DNA of 64,000 nt from Reyranella humidisoli (GTDB taxonomy: Bacteria; Pseudomonadota; Alphaproteobacteria; Reyranellales; Reyranellaceae). Position numbers and translations under genes: made by a program. Positions 1 through 7,693 of the stretch are shown one piece after another (within the stretch, counting starts at the first letter, position 1; each line of letters begins with the position of its first letter). The notes under the pieces are model-generated. The model made no database searches, was not told the DNA's origin, and worked only from the letters and a program-made list of their open reading frames with translations. The DNA lies in NCBI RefSeq assembly GCF_019039055.1, contig NZ_JAHOPB010000002.1, positions 1 to 64,000 of the forward strand, given 5' to 3'.

Positions 1-132
1 CTCACGCAGGTCATTCGAGAGAGGACGCATCGATACTGGCCTCCTACCCAGCCAGCATCTTGAATCACATTCCGCACAGATCGGGAATCCCCTCCGATTC
101 CCTCAAGAAATGAAACGCTCTAGCCGTCGCGT

Positions 133-447
133 CTAGCGCTGGGTGACGTGTCCCTGCGGGTCGAGCGTGATCATGTAGTAGGTGTCGCCCTTGAGGGCCT
201 GGCCCTGCGAGCTTCCGTCGCCGTTGCGCATCAGCATGCTGACGCCGTTGTAGCCGGCGTCGTGGATCTGCTGGCGCGCGATCGCGCCCTCGGCAGTCGG
301 CGTCCAGTTCGGGGCTGCCGTCGGCGTGCGGGTGCTGCCCGGCTCGGCGCCGGGCTCGCGGCCGCTCGGCATGCCTTGCGCCTGGACTGCAGTCGTCGCA
401 AGGACAGCAGCGCCAACCAGGGAAATTGCGAGCAATGTGCGGTTCAT
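133..447 (-). CDS. small secreted PepSY-like protein
   Basis: A 104-residue protein of unknown role. Residues 1-23 form a Sec signal peptide ending in AVQAQ. A Pro/Thr/Gly-rich linker follows (about 24-50), then a compact C-terminal module (about 55-104) reading IARQQIHDAGYNGV and, near the end, MITLDPQGHVTQ. That pattern (helix, then a strand ending in a D-x-x-G turn) resembles PepSY-type modules, so a periplasmic role is inferred; no catalytic residues are visible. The ATG at 447 is preferred over an in-frame start further upstream because GAGGAG lies about 7 nt before it and the signal peptide begins there. It stands alone, transcribed away from the two-gene unit at 596-1980. Confidence 0.7.
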   Translation of the reverse strand: MNRTLLAISLVGAAVLATTAVQAQGMPSGREPGAEPGSTRTPTAAPNWTPTAEGAIARQQIHDAGYNGVSMLMRNGDGSSQGQALKGDTYYMITLDPQGHVTQR

Positions 448-595
448 GATGACTCTCCTCGGTGCGAAGCGCTGCCACACTGGAGCGCCTTCACCGGAGT
501 CATTTCCGTCCCGAATCATGAGTGGATTGTGGCTGACTCCCGCTCGCACGCGCAGGTGAGACACCCGCGTCGTGCAAGCGTTTGTAAGGACAGAG

Positions 596-1180
596 TCAGC
601 GAGTCGGGGCGGCGCCGGCGTACCACGCCGCGCGGTTCGAGCTGCGGCGCGTCACCGGCAGGTTGACGAGGTCCATGAACACCGAGGCGCCGCCGTCGGC
701 GCCAGCGAGATCGCCTTCAAGCACCTCGACGTCGAAGGTGAGCTTGTCGCCTTCGAGCTTCGGCGACTTCAGGGTGACGACCGCATCGACGACGCTGGCC
801 TTTGCCTTGTTCAGCACCGAGACGGTGGCGTTGGGCGGATCCTTGGCGAAGGAGTTGGGCGCGTTCAGCGTCCACTCCTCGAGCACATGCGGCAGCATCG
901 CGTGACCGGCCGAGCGCACCGGGCGGTCGGCGAACACGATGACGCTGGGCGCCACGCCCTCGAGGATCAGCTTCTTGTCTTGCAGCTTGGCGCTGCGGGC
1001 GTTGAGCACGAACATCGAGGGGATGAGGCGCGGGTGCTGCGAGGCGCCGACGACCTTGGGCAGGCCCTGCACGGCGGGAGCGGCCGGCGGGGTCTGCGCG
1101 GCGGCGCCGAAGGCGAGGCCGAGCGTTGCGGCGGCCGTGGCGAGAGCGACGGAGAGACGGAAGCTGTTCATGTTCTTCAC
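596..1180 (-). CDS. conserved periplasmic protein, paralogue of its upstream neighbour
   Basis: 194 residues with an N-terminal signal peptide (to about residue 29, FGAAAQ). The mature part (about 58-175) is clearly homologous to the preceding gene: both share the order LNAR.AKL, RSxGH, SFAKDxPNATVSV, [18 protein letters not shown] and ASVF. The function is unknown; this looks like a beta-rich secreted domain. The start is a GTG 8 nt after the stop of the upstream gene, with an alternative ATG three codons later, so the two are probably cotranscribed. No enzyme motif is visible. Confidence 0.7.
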   Translation of the reverse strand: MKNMNSFRLSVALATAAATLGLAFGAAAQTPPAAPAVQGLPKVVGASQHPRLIPSMFVLNARSAKLQDKKLILEGVAPSVIVFADRPVRSAGHAMLPHVLEEWTLNAPNSFAKDPPNATVSVLNKAKASVVDAVVTLKSPKLEGDKLTFDVEVLEGDLAGADGGASVFMDLVNLPVTRRSSNRAAWYAGAAPTR

Positions 1181-1188
1181 CGTACGGC

Positions 1189-1980
1189 TCAGTAGCAGGG
1201 CAGGAGAGGCGGCTTGCCGCAGGTCGGCGCGTTGTAGCGCTGCTGGTAACGCGGATCGATGTCGGGCGGCGGCGGCGCACCGGCGCCGCTGTTGTAGCCG
1301 CCACCACCACCGCCGCGGCCATACGGATTGACGGGCTGCGTCGGCGAGGGGTTGGACCAGCCGCTGAAGGTGCTGGTGCCGTCCGGATCGCCGATCGCCG
1401 GCGTCTCGCCGCCGGTGGTCTGGCTCTGGCCGTAATACTGCGCACCGTGCGAGCCGATGCCGAACCAGATCGTGTCGATGAACACAGAGGCCGGGCCGTC
1501 GGCGGCGCCGAGGCTGCCTTCCAGCACGTCGACGTCGAAGGTCAGCTTGTCACCCTCGAGCTTGGCGGTCTTCAGCGTGACGACGAGGTCGGAGACGTTG
1601 CCGCCGTCCTTGTGGAACACCGAGACCGTGGCGTTGGGGGCATCCTTGGCGAAGCTGCCGGTGCGCCAGATGTCGGCCATGTCCGGCGTCACCATGTGGC
1701 CGACCGAGCGGGTCGGGCGGCTGGTGAACAGCGTGGCGGTCGGCAGGACGCCGTCGAGCACCAGCTTCTGGCCGTCGAGCTTGGCGCCGCGGGCATTGAT
1801 GACGATCAGGGCCGTCGAGTACTGCCGCGTTGTCGGCTTACCGATGGTCTTCTGGGCGGGATGGCTGATGGCGTTGGGAGCCTTCGGCGCCGTGGGGGCC
1901 GGCGCCTGGGCGAAGGCGAGCGCCGGCGTCAGGACCAGGGCGGCCACAAGGCCGGACATGCACGTTGCGTTCATCTTCAT
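1189..1980 (-). CDS. conserved periplasmic protein with Gly/Pro-rich tail
   Basis: 263 residues. Signal peptide at 1-24 (ends LAFAQ). The central domain (about 50-180) is paralogous to the product of 596-1180. The C-terminal 80 residues are low complexity: a run of six glycines with tyrosines, a PPPP stretch, and a Cys-containing end ([12 protein letters not shown]). The tail is absent from the paralogue. The ATG at 1980 is preferred because AAGGA lies 5 nt upstream and the signal peptide begins there; an earlier in-frame ATG would prepend 25 charged residues. Function unknown. It is the first gene of a two-gene unit. Confidence 0.7.
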   Translation of the reverse strand: MKMNATCMSGLVAALVLTPALAFAQAPAPTAPKAPNAISHPAQKTIGKPTTRQYSTALIVINARGAKLDGQKLVLDGVLPTATLFTSRPTRSVGHMVTPDMADIWRTGSFAKDAPNATVSVFHKDGGNVSDLVVTLKTAKLEGDKLTFDVDVLEGSLGAADGPASVFIDTIWFGIGSHGAQYYGQSQTTGGETPAIGDPDGTSTFSGWSNPSPTQPVNPYGRGGGGGGYNSGAGAPPPPDIDPRYQQRYNAPTCGKPPLLPCY

Positions 1981-2148
1981 GGGGTCCTTTTTTCCCGGGC
2001 GTCCGCAGCCGCGCTCTGTATAGGGGAGGCGGACGCGCATGAGAAGACCGGGCATACCCGCTGTTCCCCGGCCGCCACCATTGACTTACCCCCGCCTGCG
2101 GCCCATTTTCCGGCCGCTTTCCAGAAATTCACCCCAGCCGGAGGCCGG

Positions 2149-2367
2149 ATGGCCAAGGAAGACCTGATCGAATTTACCGGTGTGGTGTCGGAGTTGCTGC
2201 CCAACGCGATGTTCCGGGTGAAACTCGACAACGACCACATCATTCTCGCCCATACGTCGGGCAAGATGCGCAAGAACCGCATCCGCGTACTGGCAGGCGA
2301 CCGCGTGACCGTCGAGATGACGCCGTACGACCTGACCAAGGGCCGAATCACCTTCCGCTTCAAGTAG
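2149..2367 (+). CDS. infA: translation initiation factor IF-1
   Basis: 72 residues, the normal length of bacterial IF-1, an OB-fold protein that binds the ribosomal A site during initiation. It begins [13 protein letters not shown] and contains the family hallmarks [15 protein letters not shown] and [15 protein letters not shown], ending RFK. The SD GGAGG lies just upstream of ATG 2149. It heads the infA-maf-rng-yacG cluster, whose order and tight spacing are common in Alphaproteobacteria. Confidence 0.98.
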   Translation: MAKEDLIEFTGVVSELLPNAMFRVKLDNDHIILAHTSGKMRKNRIRVLAGDRVTVEMTPYDLTKGRITFRFK

Positions 2368-2370
2368 GCG

Positions 2371-2952
2371 TTGAGCGCCCCGCCGATCCCCCCGCTCGTA
2401 CTGGCCTCCGCGTCGCCGCGACGGCTCGACCTGCTGCGGCAGGTCGGATACGAGCCCGCGACGATCGACCCCGCCGACATCGACGAAACACCGCACGCGC
2501 GGGAGCTGCCGCGCGCCTATGCGCTGCGCATGGCGCGCGCCAAGCTCGACGTCGTGGCGCAGCGTCATCCCGGCGCCCTCGTGCTGGCGGCCGACAGCGT
2601 CGTGGTGTGCAGTCGCCGTATCCTGCCCAAGACGGAAGACGAGGCGGAGGCGCGCGATTGCCTGATGCGGCTGTCGGGCCGCCGCCATCGCGTGCTGGGC
2701 GGCGTCGCCGTCGCCGGCCCCGGCGGACGGGTGCAGACGCGGCTCGTCGAGACCGTCGTGCGCTTCAAGCGGCTGGAGAAGCCCGAGATCGACGCCTATC
2801 TCGCCAGCGGCGAATGGCAGGGCAAGGCCGGCGGCTATGCCATCCAGGGCCGCGCCGCGTCCTTCGTGGCGTTCCTGTCCGGCTCATACAGCAACGTCGT
2901 GGGGCTGCCCCTGTTCGAGACGGTGGCATTGCTGAAAGCGGTGGCCCGATGA
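2371..2952 (+). CDS. maf: Maf-family nucleoside triphosphate pyrophosphatase
   Basis: 193 residues. Maf proteins hydrolyse non-canonical or specific NTPs (often dTTP/UTP) to the monophosphate and are thought to clean nucleotide pools. Visible signatures are the N-terminal LVLASASPRRLDLL, the catalytic-Asp segment VLAADSVVV near residue 72, the LSGRRHRVLGG block, and the C-terminal GKAGGYAIQGRAASFV and GSYSNVVGLPL. The start is TTG at 2371, only 3 nt after the infA stop; no better start exists before the conserved N terminus. The stop overlaps the rng start (ATGA at 2949). Confidence 0.95.
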   Translation: MSAPPIPPLVLASASPRRLDLLRQVGYEPATIDPADIDETPHARELPRAYALRMARAKLDVVAQRHPGALVLAADSVVVCSRRILPKTEDEAEARDCLMRLSGRRHRVLGGVAVAGPGGRVQTRLVETVVRFKRLEKPEIDAYLASGEWQGKAGGYAIQGRAASFVAFLSGSYSNVVGLPLFETVALLKAVAR

Positions 2953-4133
2953 GCCGGATCGACCGGCTCGTCTGCCATGTGTTGCCCAAGGCGTTCCTGA
3001 TGGCCCTGGTGTCGGACGGGCGCCTGGCCGAACTGCAGGTCGTGCGTCGCGACAAGCCCTCGCGGGTCGACGGCATCTTTCTCGGCCGGCTCGAACGGGT
3101 AATGACCGACCTCGACGCGGCCTTCGTCGACATCGGCATCGGCCGCGCGGGCTTCCTGCGCGCCGAGGACCGCTCGGGCAGCGACGGCTGGCCGCCGCCC
3201 GGCGCTCCGCTGCTGGTACAGGTGCGCAACGACGGCGAGGGCGACAAGGGTCCACGACTGTCGATGAACGTCGCCGTCAGCGGACGCTATCTCGTCTATC
3301 GCCCCAACGGCTCGGGCGTGACCTTCTCGCGGCGCATCGAGGGCGAGTCCGAGCGCGACCGGCTCAGAGCGCATGTCGAGGGTCTGCTCGAAGGAGGCAT
3401 CGTGCTGCGCACCGCCGCGGCGGGCGCGACGGCCGAGGTGCTGCGGGCCGATGCCACCAGCGTGCTGGAGCGGTGGGAGAAGATCAGGCGCCTGGCGCTC
3501 GACATCCAGCCGCCGGCCGACCTGTCCTCGCGCGTGCCCGGCGAGCGCGATCCGATCGCGCACGCGCTTCGCGACCACGGCGCCACCCTCGAAGAGGTGA
3601 TCATCGACGATCGCACCATGGCCCGCACGCTACAGGACCAGATGGACCGTCTGGGCGAGAAGATCCGCGTCCGCTGGCACAACGGCTCGATGCCGGCCTT
3701 CGACATCGACGATGTCGCCGGCCAGATCGACACCGCGCTGGCGCAGCGCATCGCGCTGGAGAGCGGCGTCGAAGTGCTGTTCGAGCCGGGCGAGACGCTG
3801 TGCGCCGTCGATGTCGACAGTGCCGGCGCCGGCGGCCGCCAGGGGCGGGCGCCGCGCCGGCCGGTCGAGGTCAATCTCGAGGCGGCACCGGCGATCGCCC
3901 AGCAACTGCGCCTGCGCAACATCGCGGGCGCGGTGGTGATCGATTTCGTCACCATGCGCAGCGCCTACGACCGCGACAAGGTCCAGGCGGCGCTGGCGGA
4001 GGCGCTGGCGGCCGACCCGGTGCCCACCCAGATCTACGGCTTCACCCGCCTGGGCCTCTTCGAGTTGACCCGCGCCCGGCGCGGCCCGACCCTGGCGGCC
4101 CAGCTGGAGGCGCTGGAGAAGAGCGATGACTGA
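2949..4133 (+). CDS. rng: RNase G/E-family endoribonuclease, short form
   Basis: 394 residues, about 95 shorter than enterobacterial RNase G. These Mg-dependent endonucleases cleave single-stranded RNA in rRNA maturation and mRNA decay. The catalytic core is intact: the two metal-ligand Asp segments appear as CAVDVDSA (about residue 285) and VVIDFVTM (about 335), separated by the conserved [21 protein letters not shown]. The N-terminal S1-like part is recognisable ([20 protein letters not shown]) but compact. The CPxC zinc-link motif that tetramerises RNase E/G is absent because the protein ends soon after [10 protein letters not shown] 2949 overlaps the maf stop; the stop codon overlaps yacG by 8 nt. 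Confidence 0.92.
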   Translation: MSRIDRLVCHVLPKAFLMALVSDGRLAELQVVRRDKPSRVDGIFLGRLERVMTDLDAAFVDIGIGRAGFLRAEDRSGSDGWPPPGAPLLVQVRNDGEGDKGPRLSMNVAVSGRYLVYRPNGSGVTFSRRIEGESERDRLRAHVEGLLEGGIVLRTAAAGATAEVLRADATSVLERWEKIRRLALDIQPPADLSSRVPGERDPIAHALRDHGATLEEVIIDDRTMARTLQDQMDRLGEKIRVRWHNGSMPAFDIDDVAGQIDTALAQRIALESGVEVLFEPGETLCAVDVDSAGAGGRQGRAPRRPVEVNLEAAPAIAQQLRLRNIAGAVVIDFVTMRSAYDRDKVQAALAEALAADPVPTQIYGFTRLGLFELTRARRGPTLAAQLEALEKSDD

Positions 4134-4350
4134 CCGGAACGTGCCGCTGCGCGCCGTGCGCATCGAGCCGAAATGTCCGACCTGCGGAAAGCCTGCGGAC
4201 CCGAAATACAAGCCGTTCTGCCGCAAGCGCTGCGCCGACATCGATCTCGGCCGCTGGCTGAAGGAAGGCTATCGCATCGAAACCGACGAGGTTCCGGGCG
4301 AGGACGATGCTGAAAACAGAGGGGACGGACCGTCTGGACAGCGAGGCTGA
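4126..4350 (+). CDS. yacG: DNA gyrase inhibitor / zinc-ribbon protein YacG
   Basis: 74 residues. YacG is a small Zn protein that binds GyrB and inhibits gyrase. The four zinc-ligand cysteines are visible as CPTCGKP and, after a short spacer, FCRKRC, followed by the conserved [15 protein letters not shown] helix. The tail is acidic and unstructured. The start overlaps the end of rng by 8 nt, indicating translational coupling. Its last codons carry the -35 element of the downstream tRNA promoter. Confidence 0.93.
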   Translation: MTDRNVPLRAVRIEPKCPTCGKPADPKYKPFCRKRCADIDLGRWLKEGYRIETDEVPGEDDAENRGDGPSGQRG

Positions 4351-4363
4351 CGCGTCCTATAAG
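4335..4363 (+). promoter_or_regulatory. sigma70-type promoter of tRNA-Phe
   Basis: TGGACA (4335-4340) and TATAAG (4358-4363) are separated by exactly 17 bp and lie 22 bp before the mature tRNA 5' end, leaving room for a short leader. One mismatch in each box against TTGACA/TATAAT. The -35 box lies inside the 3' end of yacG. Confidence 0.6.
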
Positions 4364-4385
4364 CGCCGCCTCCAACGGACGGCAT

Positions 4386-4461
4386 GCCCAGGTAGCTCAG
4401 TTGGTAGAGCATGCGACTGAAAATCGCAGTGTCGGTGGTTCGACTCCGCCCCTGGGCACCA
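4386..4461 (+). tRNA. tRNA-Phe (GAA)
   Basis: 76 nt with a complete cloverleaf: acceptor GCCCAGG (4386-4392) pairs with CCTGGGC (4451-4457); D arm GCTC...GAGC; anticodon arm TGCGA-CTGAAAA-TCGCA with anticodon GAA; T arm GGTGG-TTCGACT-CCGCC. The CCA end is encoded at 4459-4461. The base composition becomes noticeably AT-richer right after it and an integrase remnant lies downstream, so it was probably an integration site. Confidence 0.98.
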
Positions 4462-4622
4462 TTCGCCTTTAGTTCAAGTGGCGAACGTTTTAGGCCTATC
4501 ATCGCCTCCCAAATCGAGTGCCGAGTTGAGCGGTTTTCCACGCTTCTTCGCACCGTTTTTCCAAAGTCTCGTTCTATTCACGTTCTCTCCAAGTTGTTGG
4601 AATCAGCGTTCACTCGCGACCT

Positions 4623-5261
4623 TCAAATACGACCAGCGTTGATCGACGGTCTCGTAGCGAGCGGTAAGTTCTCCGGCTCTTGAGGTATCCGAGCCACCAG
4701 CTCCTGAATTTCGGCCACTGACCGAATTGAGAGGGGGAATATCGCAGCCCTGTCTAATGGCACGCCATGCCATTTCTGGATGTCCCTTGCGACAGGGTAC
4801 CGCCCTGACCATGTCGTGATGACAGTCAGCCGGTCAAGGTTATCCTCGTCCGTCGATGTGATTGAAAAATCTGCCTCTTTAGAAAGGGCTACGAGAGCAT
4901 GAGTAGTCGGTACTGCGAGCTTCAAATCGTGGATCATGCTCGGATCCTTTGCGACGACTATGCCCTTGAAAAGGCTTTCAAGGGCATAGTCGTATAGCAG
5001 ACATGCTGGCTGGAAGTCGGGTGGCACCGCATCGATGATAGCCATACCGTCGACCGTGAAATTTTCTAGACCTATCCACTCGCATTCAGCCAGGGCAGTC
5101 TTTTCCGCCTATGCATGGGCTTCAACCTTTGCCATGACGTGAGCTAGAACTACCTGTGCCGCAGCCGCTAGACCCTCTGCAGTCGCGAGCCACATGCGTG
5201 GCTCCTGAGCAAATCTCAACTGATTAGTGAGCCATTTCTTACGCTCTACGTCGTGCATCAT
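4623..5261 (-). pseudogene. HEPN-like hypothetical protein interrupted by an amber codon
   Basis: Read from ATG 5261 the frame gives 50 codons (beginning MMHDVERKKWLTNQ), a TAG at 5109-5111, then about 161 further codons to the stop at 4623. Coding character continues across the TAG: upstream MWLATAEGLAAAAQVVL, downstream LECE-type residues, then ACLLYDYALESLFKGIVVA. The latter helix, with the D-P-S and HDLKL that follow, resembles helical HEPN-like proteins of unknown function, a weak assignment. Its start overlaps the end of the upstream HEPN gene by 23 nt, as in coupled pairs. A single base change would restore a roughly 211-residue protein. A shorter product from ATG 5045 (140 residues) is possible. 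Confidence 0.6.
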
Positions 5262-6420
5262 TCCGCACTCGCCATCCTGATCTGGCTACTGTCAATGCGT
5301 CTTCTATCTGACGTTGCGGAACCATGTAGTCAGATAGGTCACTGCAATGCTTAGCGAATGCATGTGCATCGGCTACTGGTGGAAACGGCCTCTGCCAGCT
5401 CAGATTCAGGAACGCAGAGAGAGCTAATCGATAGAGCGGAGCCGCATAATACTCGATCGGGCCAGCATTTTTCGGAAGCCGTAGCATGTCGGCTTTCACG
5501 GCGTTCCCGTGCAGGAATTGATTCCGCAGCCAATTTAGACGGGCATAGAGCCAGGATGCATAGATCCGCTTCGAAGGCTTTTGACTATTCTTCTTCCTAA
5601 CGTCGAATCGGCGATGGGAGTGAGAGGTGATTTCCCATTTGACCTGCTCGAGTAGCTCAAAAACCAGGTACTGGTCGGCTCGTTGATTAGGACCCGGATG
5701 TACGAGGATTTCAAATGCACTAACCCACAACGCGATCGCTCTACCCGAGTCGTAGAGCGACACTTGGGCCGACGTCGGGATTTGTGCGGCTTGGCTTGCC
5801 ATATTCAGAGATCGAAATAAGGCCTGTTGCTTCCAGTCGCGGCCCCTTGAGCGAGTGAATGTTTTCTCCCAGTGGTCAACCAGAGAGGATAGCAGCGGAG
5901 CATCGAGGTCGTCGGCGGATAGCTGATGAGACGATAGCTCGGGCGATGCCTGTCCTTGGAAGTTTTTGACATCGTCAATCGCAAGCATTGCAGATGTGTT
6001 CAGTACAAGATGCTTTTCATCCTTGCTTGGAGACCAAGGATAGAGACTGAAGGTGTTTGAATAGGCGACCTTCGGCAAAGTCCGGTATTGGAGCCATAGT
6101 GCGCGATTGAGCGGTATCGTCGACATCGCCACAATGTCTCGAAAACCCGCTAGCGCAGTGATTGTATAAAATGCGCGGGGCGCAGAAGCCTTCAGGAGCA
6201 AAACGCTCGGCGTTACTTGCCGTCCAAATGCATCGGTAAAGCGCGACACGAATTCCGCAAACGTCGCCGATTGATTCAGCGCCTGTTGCAGTCGCTTATC
6301 GCTCAATCCGCAGAGTAGCGCGAACTTGCTTTCAACTGCAGTGGTGAAATTAACGTTTGGCAGAGCAAATATTGGCACCCAATCTCTTTCCGAGGTGCGA
6401 GAGGAGGCGGGTCTGTTCAT
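5239..6420 (-). CDS. Apea/HEPN-like protein of the tRNA-Phe island
   Basis: 393 residues, function not known. The C-terminal half is helical and contains ALWVSAFEILVHPG (about residue 230) and, about 70 residues on, RLNWLRNQFLHGN, which carries an R-x4-H motif of the kind used by HEPN ribonucleases. This architecture resembles Apea-type HEPN proteins found near defence or toxin genes. The N-terminal half shows no familiar motif. The start at 6420 overlaps the integrase stop as ATGA; an earlier in-frame ATG at 6453 inside the integrase is less likely. No signal peptide or membrane segment. Whether it is an RNase, and against what, is inference. Confidence 0.6.
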   Translation of the reverse strand: MNRPASSRTSERDWVPIFALPNVNFTTAVESKFALLCGLSDKRLQQALNQSATFAEFVSRFTDAFGRQVTPSVLLLKASAPRAFYTITALAGFRDIVAMSTIPLNRALWLQYRTLPKVAYSNTFSLYPWSPSKDEKHLVLNTSAMLAIDDVKNFQGQASPELSSHQLSADDLDAPLLSSLVDHWEKTFTRSRGRDWKQQALFRSLNMASQAAQIPTSAQVSLYDSGRAIALWVSAFEILVHPGPNQRADQYLVFELLEQVKWEITSHSHRRFDVRKKNSQKPSKRIYASWLYARLNWLRNQFLHGNAVKADMLRLPKNAGPIEYYAAPLYRLALSAFLNLSWQRPFPPVADAHAFAKHCSDLSDYMVPQRQIEDALTVARSGWRVRNDARRRA

Positions 6421-6833
6421 TTCCTTTTGCTCAATGTCTTGAACACTCGCCATGCGCCCTGACTGCGGGCGGCCTCCTGCGTGTAGATACGGACGCTTGC
6501 CGGATTGGCTTGGCCGAGCGCGCAGGCGATATCGTTCTCTCTGAAGCCTGCGTCGGCCGCGGCCTTGCCAAGGCTCTTTCGTAGGCTGTGGAAAGTCAGG
6601 CCCGGCCGAGTCTTGCCGTCCTTCACGAGCTGCCGCCTGATCCGGTCTAACGACGAGTCGAGGCCGTCCTTCGTGTAGGGCTGGCCGAGCCGATTCAGCA
6701 CCAGCCTGTCGCCGACCTTGCGGCCATCGCGCTGGGCGGCGCGGCCCATCTGCATTTCGTCCGGCTCGTTCAGGATCGCGGTCAGGCGCTTGGCTTCAAG
6801 GATGCTCAGCTCCCTGCCGTTCTTGTTGATCAT
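6417..6833 (-). pseudogene. tyrosine recombinase (phage integrase), C-terminal fragment
   Basis: 138 residues covering only the end of the catalytic domain. Visible are the box II motif TFHSLRKS (catalytic His and Arg, about residue 80), ALGQANPAS where GH is usual, and the nucleophile Tyr in VRIYTQEA (about 116). The SAM-like N-terminal domain and the box I Arg are missing: the frame is closed by TAG at 6870-6872, 12 codons before the first ATG. Full integrases of this type are about 350-420 residues. The stop overlaps the start of the HEPN gene (ATGA, 6417-6420), so it may still serve to couple translation. Confidence 0.75.
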
Positions 6834-7103
6834 GTCACGATCAATTGAACCACTGGAGCGCGCGGAAATCTATGGCGTTTCAGCGAGCGGCCTCCCGGCG
6901 GAAGCGCGCCTTGTATGGACTGGGCCTGCCCGCGTGGTTGCGCCTTCCATTGAGTGAGGCGCACACTCGACTCATGCTTTCATATTGGAAGCGGGGCGTC
7001 CTGGAGCTTCTTCCAACTCAGTACCAAATACTTGCTTTGTACTGAGTGACCTCTTTCCCCATTCCGCGAAGTCGCGACGACCGGTGATCATTGCGCCGTA
7101 GTG

Positions 7104-7466
7104 CTATTTTACGCACCAGGTGCAGTACACCGAGTGAGTGCGGGAGCTGGTGGGTGACTTGTGCCCGCCATAACTCTTGCGAGAGGGGCCGTCGCGCTTT
7201 TCCGGATGATACTTGCGGTACTCAATAGAGCGTTTGTTGCGGGTCACCGCCTTGAAGAGGCAGTCTTCTAGCTCAATAGCCTCGGACTGAGTTAGGCGAT
7301 CAGCAAGTACTACGTGAAATGGAAACTTAATGCGTGCCGAATCTGTCGCATGTGCGGTCGCGGGCTTTCTCGTGTAGCCGATATATAGGTAGTCAAGTCG
7401 AGCAATGGTGCAGAGTGAGGAAATTGTGCTGAGGATGCGCTCGCGGGCGCTTTGAGTAACCGGCAT
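7104..7466 (-). CDS. GIY-YIG-like small protein
   Basis: 120 residues. Residues about 20-35 read RLDYLYIGYTRKP, close to the GIY-YIG nuclease core strand (Y-I-G-x-T), and about 25 residues later comes SEAIELEDCLFKAV, which could supply the conserved Glu-bearing helix. The C terminus has a basic, Ser-rich stretch and ends in CTWCVK. The first GIY half is degenerate, so nuclease activity is uncertain. ATG 7466 has GGAGG 6 nt upstream, a strong ribosome site, so the gene is probably still translated. It lies at the right edge of the island, on the same strand as the integrase fragment but 270 bp from it. Confidence 0.55.
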   Translation of the reverse strand: MPVTQSARERILSTISSLCTIARLDYLYIGYTRKPATAHATDSARIKFPFHVVLADRLTQSEAIELEDCLFKAVTRNKRSIEYRKYHPEKRDGPSRKSYGGHKSPTSSRTHSVYCTWCVK

Positions 7467-7693
7467 GACAAACCTCCAGCGTTTCCTATGGTCGATATGC
7501 TCTCGAAGCCACAACTACTAGCCAGCATACTGAGTCAGCCATTGATGTGCGTCATCGAGAAACCGCGCCACGTGGGACTCCCAATGGTTACTCTCGCAAA
7601 CAGGCAGAGATTGTGTTGACCGAACGAGCCCAAGCTCGTGGCCAACCCATCGCCTGCGCGAATACGGTCCGGAACGCCCGCTTCCTTTCTGTC

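Larger units (their letters stand above)
4462..7500. mobile_element. remnant genomic island behind tRNA-Phe
   Basis: About 3 kb bounded on the left by the tRNA-Phe 3' end. Seen: lower GC than both flanks, four minus-strand reading frames unrelated to the metabolic genes around it, and an integrase C-terminal fragment. Three of the frames overlap each other. I found no repeat of the tRNA 3' end near the right edge, so the right boundary (somewhere between 7467 and 7690) is uncertain and the element is probably no longer mobile. The 270 bases at 6834-7103 hold no gene I can support. Confidence 0.6.

Noticed and set aside
5109-5111. TAG as pyrrolysine
   Set aside because: No pyl genes or methylamine methyltransferases are visible and the protein family is unrelated; a nonsense mutation is far more likely.
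6845-7045. 66-codon plus-strand frame in the island gap
   Set aside because: No ribosome site, no recognisable content, Arg/Leu-rich; probably decayed integrase sequence or chance.
7518-7693. Minus-strand frame ending ARFLDDAHQWLTQYAG before the GIY-YIG-like gene
   Set aside because: It reads as possibly coding over about 40 codons but lacks a start and any match I recognise; it may be the last trace of a gene at the island border.
7467-7693. Attachment-site repeat (attR) of the tRNA-Phe 3' end
   Set aside because: I compared the tRNA T-arm and acceptor sequence with the right edge of the island by eye and found no repeat of useful length.
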